A DNA stretch of 24,258 nt. Source: DASWJQ01 sp036397095 (GTDB lineage: Bacteria > Chloroflexota > Anaerolineae > Anaerolineales > E44-bin32). The position numbers were made by a program, and so were the translations under genes. The notes under the pieces were generated by a model, which was not told the origin of the DNA, made no database searches, and was given only the letters and a program-made list of their open reading frames with translations. The stretch is taken from positions 1 through 24,258 of the forward strand of contig DASWJQ010000160.1 in the NCBI GenBank assembly GCA_036397095.1, written 5' to 3'. Shown here piece after piece: positions 7,086-12,933 of this stretch; positions within the stretch are counted from its first letter, which is position 1; the number at the start of each line of letters is the position of its first letter.

Positions 7086-7751
7086 ATGCTCGATCATAAG
7101 GTCCGCTATCTACAAATCGCCTTCAACTACGATCTGAGCCTGGCCCGCCGCCTGCTGCCAACCATTCCTCAGAGCGAGCGAATCTTGGTCGAAGCGGGCA
7201 CGCCGTACATCAAGCTTGAGGGCATGCGTGGTGTCCGCGCACTCCGCGCTGGTTGGCCGGGGCAAGTGGTGGCCGATCTCAAGACGGCCGACGGCGCCGA
7301 ACAAGAGGTTGACATGGCGCGTGCCGCCGGGGCAAGCGCGGTCACCGTCCTGGGCAACTCGTCGACCGAAGCACTTGACAACTTCGTGAACCGCTGCCAG
7401 GCGGCCGGCCTGCTGTCGATGATCGACATGCTGGGCGTGCGCGATCCGCTCAAGTCGCTGATGCGGATGAAACAACCACCGGACGTGGTCGTGCTGCATA
7501 GGGGTCGCGACGAAGAAAACACGCGCGGCAAGGTAATTCAGTACCGTCATGTCAACCGGCTGCGATCGAAGTTTGATGTCTTGATTTCGGCCGCCGGCGG
7601 GGTGGACTTGAAGGAAGCCCGCAGCGCGATCTTCAATGGGGCCAACATCGTGGTTGTCAACCTGGTGCGGCCCGGCGATCCGTGGCAGGGCATCTCGACG
7701 GAGGAGGACCTGGGAGCGATCGTCGATCAGTTCCTTACGACGATTCGCTAA
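7086..7751 (+). CDS. Orotidine-5'-phosphate decarboxylase superfamily protein, 3-hexulose-6-phosphate synthase-like
   Basis: The 221-residue protein folds by motif as the OMPDC-type TIM barrel. VEAGTPYIKLEG at residues 35-46 matches the phosphohexulose synthase block. ADLKTADG contains the superfamily DxKxxD signature (Asp64, Lys66, Asp69), followed by AGASAVTVLGNSS. HPS joins formaldehyde to ribulose 5-phosphate in the ribulose monophosphate route; KGPDC is a close relative acting on keto-gulonate phosphate. GTPxIKxEG favours HPS over OMP decarboxylase. The C-terminal phosphate loop is odd: the common GRAIT-type motif is replaced by VNLVRPGDPWQGIS. The separate isomerase (HPI) is not in the window. 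It is likely co-transcribed with the SPFH gene, a pairing that does not suggest a clear pathway. The superfamily is secure; the substrate is not. Confidence 0.8.
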   Translation: MLDHKVRYLQIAFNYDLSLARRLLPTIPQSERILVEAGTPYIKLEGMRGVRALRAGWPGQVVADLKTADGAEQEVDMARAAGASAVTVLGNSSTEALDNFVNRCQAAGLLSMIDMLGVRDPLKSLMRMKQPPDVVVLHRGRDEENTRGKVIQYRHVNRLRSKFDVLISAAGGVDLKEARSAIFNGANIVVVNLVRPGDPWQGISTEEDLGAIVDQFLTTIR

Positions 7752-7876
7752 GTGCCAGGCAAGGCCACAGGCCCCTGGGCGTGAGAAACAGCGGTTTCGC
7801 CGGCCAACGCAGCGACAGGGTCGTGAATCCTGCGGGTTGGCCGGTTCGCGAGTATCCAGGGGCTGGAGCCCCAGGG

Positions 7877-8392
7877 CTATGGCCTCCGGCGTTCGAGCTG
7901 TTCGAAACGAAAAGCGAACTGGTGGCGCTCATCGGCCGGGTGCGGATGGCTGGCGACGACGTCCCAGTCAGTGGGATCAAACGGGGGGAAGAAGACGTCG
8001 CCGGGCACGTCGGCCATGACCCAGGTCAGGTACATCCGGTCAACAAGATCATCGGCCAGGGCCTGTTCATACACCTGCCCGCCGCCGGCGATGAAGGGCC
8101 CGTCGTCCTGGAAGACCCGTTCAGCGATCAGGAGTGCGTCTTCGATGGAGGCCGCCAGCGCATCGGCGCCAGCCGGCGGCAGGCGTCGGTGACGGGAAAC
8201 GAGGATGATGCGGCGGCCCTCGAGGCGACGGTCCCCAAGCGACTCAAACGTGCGGCTACCCATCAGCAGGCTGTGGCCCATCGTGAGCTGTCGAAAGCGG
8301 GCCAGGTCGTCGGGCAACCGCCACGGGAGCTGACCCTGCCAACCGATCGCTCGGTTGTCATCCGCCAGTGCGGCAATCAGCGAAACGATCAA
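7877..8392 (-). CDS. folA: Dihydrofolate reductase
   Basis: DHFR reduces dihydrofolate to tetrahydrofolate with NADPH, regenerating the cofactor oxidised by thymidylate synthase. The 171-residue product starts with the family block VSLIAALADDNRAIG. LPWRLPDDLARFR follows, where Asp29 corresponds to the catalytic acid (Asp27 in E. coli). GSRTFESLG, IILVSR, and the glycine-rich GPFIAGGGQVYEQAL come next. The start is TTG, overlapping the thyA stop as TTGA (8392-8389), and the N-terminal alignment leaves no better choice. Tight coupling to thyA places both enzymes of the dTMP/folate cycle on one minus-strand transcript. The 125 bases to the convergent HPS-like gene hold no convincing terminator. 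Confidence 0.96.
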   Translation of the reverse strand: MIVSLIAALADDNRAIGWQGQLPWRLPDDLARFRQLTMGHSLLMGSRTFESLGDRRLEGRRIILVSRHRRLPPAGADALAASIEDALLIAERVFQDDGPFIAGGGQVYEQALADDLVDRMYLTWVMADVPGDVFFPPFDPTDWDVVASHPHPADERHQFAFRFEQLERRRP

Positions 8393-9183
8393 ACAGAGAC
8401 CGCCGCCCGAATCGTCGGGTGAGGATCGTAGTTGTGCAGCCGGATGTCCCCATAGTCGAAATCGAACAGCGACTGCCCACGATAGGCAAGCTCGAGTTGG
8501 GGCAGTGGGCGTGGCTGCCGGTCCAGTTGGATTCGAGCTTGATCGAGGTGGTTCAGATACAGATGGGCATCACCGAAGGTATGGATGAACTCGCCAGGCT
8601 CGAGCGAGCAGACGGCTGCCACCATGGTCGTCAGCAGGGCATACGAGGCGATATTGAAGGGGACTCCGAGGAACAGGTCCCCCGAACGTTGGTAGAGCTG
8701 GCAGGAAAGCCGGCCCTCAGCCACCGAGAATTGGAAAAGCGTGTGGCAGGGTGGCAGCGCCATCCGGTCGATATCCGCCGGATTCCAGGCGCTGACCACC
8801 AGACGCCGGGACGTCGGATTGTGCCGGATCTCATCGACCACCCAACGCAATTGATCGATCACCTGGCCGTCGGCGCCGCGCCACGAACGCCACTGGGCAC
8901 CGTAGACCGGTCCCAGGTCGCCATCTTCATCGGCCCATTCATCCCAGATATGCACGCCGTTGTCGTTGAGAAACTGGATGCTGGTTTCACCCCGCAGCAT
9001 CCAAAGCAACTCGTAGATAATGCCTTTGGTGAAGACGCGTTTGGTCGTGACGAGTGGGAAGCCAGCGCGCAGGTCGAAGCGTAGCTGGTGGCCGAAAATC
9101 GAGAGCGTACCGGTGCCGGTGCGATCATCCCGCCGTTGTCCATGATCCAGGACGTGTTGCAGCAGGTCAAGGTACTGACGCAT
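8389..9183 (-). CDS. thyA: Thymidylate synthase
   Basis: ThyA methylates dUMP to dTMP using methylene-tetrahydrofolate and releases dihydrofolate, the substrate of the following folA product. The product has 264 residues, the same as E. coli ThyA, and the nucleophile Cys146 falls at the same position within MALPPCHTLFQF. Other family blocks are RTGTGTLSIFG, FPLVTTKRVF, the dUMP-binding RRLVVSAWNP, YQRSGDLFLGVPFNIASYALL and THTFGDAHLY-like IHTFGDAHLYLNH. The ATG is preceded by a GGAGG (plus-strand 9191-9195) seven bases away, and a good promoter lies just upstream. This is the folate-dependent ThyA type, not the flavin-dependent ThyX. Confidence 0.98.
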   Translation of the reverse strand: MRQYLDLLQHVLDHGQRRDDRTGTGTLSIFGHQLRFDLRAGFPLVTTKRVFTKGIIYELLWMLRGETSIQFLNDNGVHIWDEWADEDGDLGPVYGAQWRSWRGADGQVIDQLRWVVDEIRHNPTSRRLVVSAWNPADIDRMALPPCHTLFQFSVAEGRLSCQLYQRSGDLFLGVPFNIASYALLTTMVAAVCSLEPGEFIHTFGDAHLYLNHLDQARIQLDRQPRPLPQLELAYRGQSLFDFDYGDIRLHNYDPHPTIRAAVSV

Positions 9184-9212
9184 CGGGCTCCCTCCGCCTC
9201 CAGGATGAGCCG

Positions 9213-9241
9213 AGTATAGAGCCAGCAGGACTGTCTGCCAA
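9213..9241 (-). promoter_or_regulatory. Sigma70-type promoter of thyA-folA
   Basis: On the minus strand, TTGGCA (9241-9236) and TATACT (9218-9213) are separated by 17 bases. The -10 box lies 29 bases before the thyA start, leaving a short leader with the ribosome binding site. Confidence 0.65.
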
Positions 9242-9309
9242 GCGCAATCTCTGGCCTAAGAGCTGGTGACATGAATGGACCGTGCTAGATTCATCGCCAG
9301 GTGGTGACA

Positions 9310-9987
9310 ATGCAAAACGCTTCCATTCCGCTGGCGCCGACGCCGCCAGCCGGCCGTTCGGTCGGCAGCTTCTACCAGATCTGGCTGTTGGTTCTTAGGC
9401 GGCCTCGCGAGGATACTTTTCAAGCATTGGTGGATGATCCGGGCGCCACCGTCGGGCGCGGCGCACTCTGGATCTTCCTGACTTCGATGGTTGGGTATGT
9501 CGTGGCCTTCACGGTGCGCTACGGGTTGTTTGCTTCCATGCTGGAAGACGCAGGCCAGACGGCCGGGTTCGAAGGCATGACCGCTGGGGTGGCCATCGCA
9601 GTGCTGTGCGGTCTGCCGTTGGCGGCGGCGATGGCGGTGCTCGGTTTCATGTTGTCGGCCGCCCTCCTCCAGTTCATCGCCGGCGCCCTGGGCGGAGACG
9701 GCACCTTTCGCCAGTTGTTCTTCGCCACGGCCAGCTACACGGCGCCGGTCACCTTGGCCGGCTCGCTGCTCAGCGTGATTCCGCTGATCGGCGGCTGTCT
9801 GGCCCTGCCGCTGTCGATCTACACGCTGTACCTGAATACATTGGCGATCAAAGCGGTCAACCGCTTCAGTTGGGCTGCGGCGATGGTCACATTGTTTATC
9901 CCTGTGATTTTCTGGGTACTGCTTGCTGTGATCGTCGCGCTTGCGTTGCTGCCGCTGATCGAGCAATCCCTCGGCTCCCCGGCTTGA
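9310..9987 (+). CDS. Yip1-domain integral membrane protein
   Basis: This 225-residue protein has an N-terminal soluble stretch with FYQIWLLVLRRPREDTFQALVDDP, typical of bacterial Yip1-family openings in which a 'P..a..' segment precedes the first helix. About five membrane segments follow. Recognisable pieces are LLQFIAGALGGDGTFRQLFFATASYTAPV, close to the Yip1 pattern (GGxGxFxxxxxxxxYsxxP), and IPLIGGCLALPLSIYTLYLNTLAIKAVNRFSW, close to the W/Y..yL...al......s block. No enzymatic function is known for this group. ATG at 9310 is chosen because AGGTGG at 9299-9304 is spaced five bases from it; GTG codons at 9301 and 9304 would overlap that site. It is transcribed divergently from thyA. Confidence 0.75.
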   Translation: MQNASIPLAPTPPAGRSVGSFYQIWLLVLRRPREDTFQALVDDPGATVGRGALWIFLTSMVGYVVAFTVRYGLFASMLEDAGQTAGFEGMTAGVAIAVLCGLPLAAAMAVLGFMLSAALLQFIAGALGGDGTFRQLFFATASYTAPVTLAGSLLSVIPLIGGCLALPLSIYTLYLNTLAIKAVNRFSWAAAMVTLFIPVIFWVLLAVIVALALLPLIEQSLGSPA

Positions 9988-10159
9988 CCGGCCGGAAGCC
10001 TGCCGGGGCTATATGTCCGCCATCGGAACCACAATCACGGGGATGGGTGAGCGGCGCGGGATCACTTCGGCCAAGACGATCCAATCCCTGCAAGCCCCCG
10101 AATCGTGCCGGCATCGGTGCGAGCCAAATAATGCGAGCACCGACACCAGGAGGCAAGTC

Positions 10160-10756
10160 ATGGAATTTTCGCTCGGGTTCCGCGTGTTGTTCTTCTTGCT
10201 GTCAGTGTCAGCTGGTGTGATTTCCGGCGTCTACCGCAGGCGCGCTCGCCAAGCCACCGGAACCATCGCTCGAAGCCAAGAAGGGTCCGCGGCCCTGCTT
10301 GGCCGGGCGTTGATGGGGTTTGGATTGTTGGCTGTTATCCTGCTCCACGGGTTGGCACCTCATTGGATGGCGTGGGCCAGTCTTTCGGTGCCTGTTTGGG
10401 TCCGCTGGCTTGGGGTTGTGCTCGGCTTCAGCCTGCTGCCGTTTTTGGTTTGGGTCCTGCGCAGCATCGGGGCCAACATTTCCGAAACGGTTCTAACCAA
10501 GTCCGAACACCAGCTGGTCACCGCCGGGCCCTACCGCTGGATCAGGCACCCGCTGTATCTGGGCGGCATGACCCTGATCTTGAGCCTGGGATTGATCGCC
10601 GGTAGCTGGTTGACGGGTACGTTGTGGCTGGCCGCGACGGCTATCTTCCGGCTGGTGGTTATCCCGGCCGAAGAGCGCAATCTGTTAGCCAAATTTGGAC
10701 CCGAGTACGAGGCTTACCGCCAACGGACGGGCGCGCTGCTACCGCGTCTGGGATGA
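10160..10756 (+). CDS. Isoprenylcysteine carboxyl methyltransferase (ICMT/PEMT)-like membrane protein
   Basis: The 198-residue protein has about five membrane segments. At the C-terminal half is the ICMT/PEMT signature TAGPYRWIRHPLYLGGM, followed by a helix pair and EERNLLAKFGPEYEAYRQRTGALLP. In this family the RHPxY and EE..L...fG..Y..Y segments bind S-adenosylmethionine. Known relatives methylate small molecules, lipids or isoprenylcysteine; the bacterial substrate cannot be predicted. The ATG at 10160 has a strong AGGAGG at 10148-10153 with six-base spacing. An upward extension to 10013 would add low-complexity sequence unlike the family. It lies between two other small membrane-protein genes on the same strand. 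Confidence 0.88.
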   Translation: MEFSLGFRVLFFLLSVSAGVISGVYRRRARQATGTIARSQEGSAALLGRALMGFGLLAVILLHGLAPHWMAWASLSVPVWVRWLGVVLGFSLLPFLVWVLRSIGANISETVLTKSEHQLVTAGPYRWIRHPLYLGGMTLILSLGLIAGSWLTGTLWLAATAIFRLVVIPAEERNLLAKFGPEYEAYRQRTGALLPRLG

Positions 10757-10844
10757 GCGGGGTTACCAAGGACTACAAAAGTCACTACCGGAGGCGCCGT
10801 GCCCGACATAGCATCGTAGCCGATTCTGGACTGCGGAGGCTGCT

Positions 10845-11291
10845 GTGGCACATCGTCCGATGGGGGTCTGGCTGCTCATCCTGTCGTTGGCCTTGCTGAC
10901 CCTTGGGGGGCTGGCCGGCGCGTATGGATTTCTGTCCGATCCGTCGGGTGTTGGCATGGGAATGGACGGCGTGCTCCACTTATTGCCAGTCGAGAGCTAT
11001 GTCGTCCCCGGCCTATTTCTGCTGGTGGCATTCACCCTGGTGCCAATCGTCCTGATCTATGCGCTGCTGGCGCGACCAGCCTGGCCCCTGGCGGAACGGT
11101 GGCTGCCGCGGGGCGCCTATTGGGGATGGTCCGCCTCCCTGGCGCTGGCAATTGTGCTTGCGGGCTGGCTGCTGCTCCAGGCCAGCATGATCGGCTTTGA
11201 CTGGCCGGTGCAGTGGTTCACTGCTGGACTGAATGCGGCCATCTTGGCCTTCACGTTGACACCTTCCGTACGCCGCGCATACGTGATTTAG
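10845..11291 (+). CDS. Hypothetical four-helix membrane protein
   Basis: The product is 148 residues with four hydrophobic segments: GVWLLILSLALLTLGGLAGA near the N-terminus, then VVPGLFLLVAFTLVPIVLIY, a tryptophan-rich third helix around WSASLALAIVLAGWLLL, and a last one around NAAILAFTL. I do not recognise the family with certainty. The pattern (first helix, loop with DPSG..MGM..L, second helix with PGLFLL) recalls small uncharacterised membrane proteins common in Chloroflexota and Actinobacteria. The GTG start is supported by GGAGG at 10835-10839, five bases upstream. It ends only 30 bases from the convergent monooxygenase gene. Confidence 0.75.
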   Translation: MAHRPMGVWLLILSLALLTLGGLAGAYGFLSDPSGVGMGMDGVLHLLPVESYVVPGLFLLVAFTLVPIVLIYALLARPAWPLAERWLPRGAYWGWSASLALAIVLAGWLLLQASMIGFDWPVQWFTAGLNAAILAFTLTPSVRRAYVI

Positions 11292-11306
11292 AATGTTCGT
11301 CTCGGC

Positions 11307-11333
11307 CAGCCTGCGACCGGCTCAAGCAGGCTG
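11307..11333. terminator. Stem-loop between convergent genes
   Basis: An 8-bp perfect stem, CAGCCTGC (11307-11314) with GCAGGCTG (11326-11333), lies in the 30-base gap and runs over the stop codon of the minus-strand monooxygenase. No T tract follows on either strand, so termination is only a possibility. Confidence 0.3.
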
Positions 11334-12425
11334 TAGCGATTCTGCCGCCCGGCGGCCCACCTTCACCGTCCGTTCCAGGATGTGCCGGGTAATGTAGGCC
11401 GCGTCGCCGCCGGCGCCGGTGATCACACCGGAGAGCCCACGGTACATGAACGGTAATCCGATGAAGTACAGGCCGGGCGCATCGTCGACAACACCTCGGA
11501 CCTGGCGGGGCATGCCCTCCTGGTCAAACACCGGTAGATCGATCCAGTTGTAGTCGTAGTCGAAACCGGTGGCCCAAATCACCACCTCGGGCCGCAAGGT
11601 CCGGCCGTTCTCAAGCTTGGGCAACCCGTCCTGGACGCCTGTCACCCGGGGGACGCGCGCAATCCCACTTTGCTCGACCTCGTCAGGCTGATGCCCGACG
11701 ATTGGATAACCCTTTGCCTGCAGCGCACGGGCGATCCGGCGCCCCGGCGCGGTAGTCACCGGCACCCGGAAAAGGGTCCGGGTGAGAAGCCCAAACACAC
11801 TGAATCCCAGAATCTTGTTGGGGACGAAAGGTGCCGACTTGCCCGCCAGCCAGACCTTGCGGCCTGCGGCCAGATCCAGGGCAATCTGTGTTCCCGAGCT
11901 AGCAGCACCGACGACGAGTACGTCGCCCGGTGGGAGCTGGTTGGGCTTCTGGTAGGCAGAGGAGTGGAGCTGGTGGATTTTTCTGTCGAGTTCCCGCGCA
12001 AAGGCAGGCACATGTTTGCTTGGGAACGCCCCGGTAGCGACAACTACATGGCTGGCATGAAACGGGCCTCGGCTCGTGTTGACGACAAACCCATCGGAAG
12101 CCGCTGCCACGCCGGTCGCCCTAACTCCGAGCTGCACCGGCAACTCGAAGTTGGCGGTGTACGACTCGAGGTAGTCAGCCATTTCCAGGCGCGTCGGGAA
12201 GTGATCCGGCTCGGCCGGGAAGGGCATGCCAGGCAGGCTTGAGTAGCGGGCCGGTGTAAACAGGACCAGCGAGTCCCACCGATTGCGCCATCCATCGCCG
12301 ACACGCTCGCCAGCATCCAGGATGGTGAACGGCATCCCTTGCTGGGCAAGGTGGTAGCCGGTCGCAAGGCCTGCCTGGCCGGCGCCAATCACAATCGTTT
12401 CCGACCTGCGTTCCAGAGTGCTCAT
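11322..12425 (-). CDS. Flavin-containing monooxygenase / FAD-NAD(P)-binding oxidoreductase
   Basis: The 367-residue enzyme has an N-terminal FAD-binding GxGxxG as IGAGQAG at residues 13-19. The family's hydrophobic block RWDSLVLFTPARYSSLPG follows, then a second dinucleotide motif VVGAASSGTQIALDLA for NAD(P)H. Near the C-terminus are VIWATGFDYDYNWIDLP and PGLYFIGLPF. This order is that of single-component class B monooxygenases such as the CzcO and YucA-like group, which hydroxylate or oxygenate small substrates; the substrate cannot be deduced. ATG at 12425 is preferred because GGAGG (plus-strand 12431-12435) precedes it and the FAD motif then lies at its usual place. A longer frame to 12551 would overlap the upstream gene. 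It follows the SemiSWEET-like gene by 91 bases on the same strand. Confidence 0.9.
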   Translation of the reverse strand: MSTLERRSETIVIGAGQAGLATGYHLAQQGMPFTILDAGERVGDGWRNRWDSLVLFTPARYSSLPGMPFPAEPDHFPTRLEMADYLESYTANFELPVQLGVRATGVAAASDGFVVNTSRGPFHASHVVVATGAFPSKHVPAFARELDRKIHQLHSSAYQKPNQLPPGDVLVVGAASSGTQIALDLAAGRKVWLAGKSAPFVPNKILGFSVFGLLTRTLFRVPVTTAPGRRIARALQAKGYPIVGHQPDEVEQSGIARVPRVTGVQDGLPKLENGRTLRPEVVIWATGFDYDYNWIDLPVFDQEGMPRQVRGVVDDAPGLYFIGLPFMYRGLSGVITGAGGDAAYITRHILERTVKVGRRAAESLQPA

Positions 12426-12516
12426 GGGTTCCTCCTCGGCAAATGCGATCTCGTCTACGGGGGGCAGCTTGGGCAATCCGGGCGAGGTCCGGCGAGGCAG
12501 CCTGTCAACTCGCCGG

Positions 12517-12804
12517 TCAGTCTCGACTCGTACTCCGGCCAAATCGCTCATATCGCAAGTACCAGATCAACATGAGGGCGGTCGAGAGCAAATAGAAGCT
12601 GTGCAGGAGCCAGATTGGGCCCGCCGGCAGGCTGAAGACGTAGATCGAATGGATCAGGTTGCCAACATTGGCCAGCAGGATGTTGCTCGGGCTGTAGGAA
12701 CTCAGATCCTTGGTCACGAAGGCCTTGTAAAGCATCGGCAGGTAGCTGACTACGAACAGCGTGGTTGAGATCGATCCGGCCATGAGGGGGAGGTTCTCGT
12801 TCAT
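12517..12804 (-). CDS. SemiSWEET-like three-helix (PQ-loop-type) membrane protein
   Basis: The product is 95 residues with three membrane segments, the size and layout of bacterial SemiSWEETs, which dimerise to move sugars across the membrane. The first helix carries SYLPMLYKAFVTKDLSSYS, equivalent to the PQ-loop block (SxxPQxxKxxxTKxxxxxS), but with Met in place of the signature Gln. The second helix contains NVGNLIHSIYVF, and the third ends in LMLIWYLRYERF. The start ATG at 12804 has GGAG eight bases upstream. It precedes the monooxygenase on the same strand, possibly as one transcript. Some PQ-loop relatives have unknown substrates, so sugar transport should be read as a family-level suggestion. 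Confidence 0.7.
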   Translation of the reverse strand: MNENLPLMAGSISTTLFVVSYLPMLYKAFVTKDLSSYSPSNILLANVGNLIHSIYVFSLPAGPIWLLHSFYLLSTALMLIWYLRYERFGRSTSRD

Positions 12805-12933
12805 TTGGTCGACTCCAGTCCGCTGGGATTGCCTGTATCCCCAGCCTAGGCGGGTCGACGCTGGATGTCGTGGACCAAATGGGGTATCCGCGCGGGGTAT
12901 TTCGGGGACCGACAGGCAGTTGGCTTGTTTAAG

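Noticed and set aside
7752..7876. Hairpin terminator between the HPS-like gene and folA
   Set aside because: Only 5-bp GC stems (for example GGGGC/GCCCC) with no T tract could be found.
9990..10150. Minus-strand segment resembling a receiver-domain fragment (EVIPRRSPIPVIVVP)
   Set aside because: The resemblance covers fewer than 20 residues and no flanking receiver motifs are visible.
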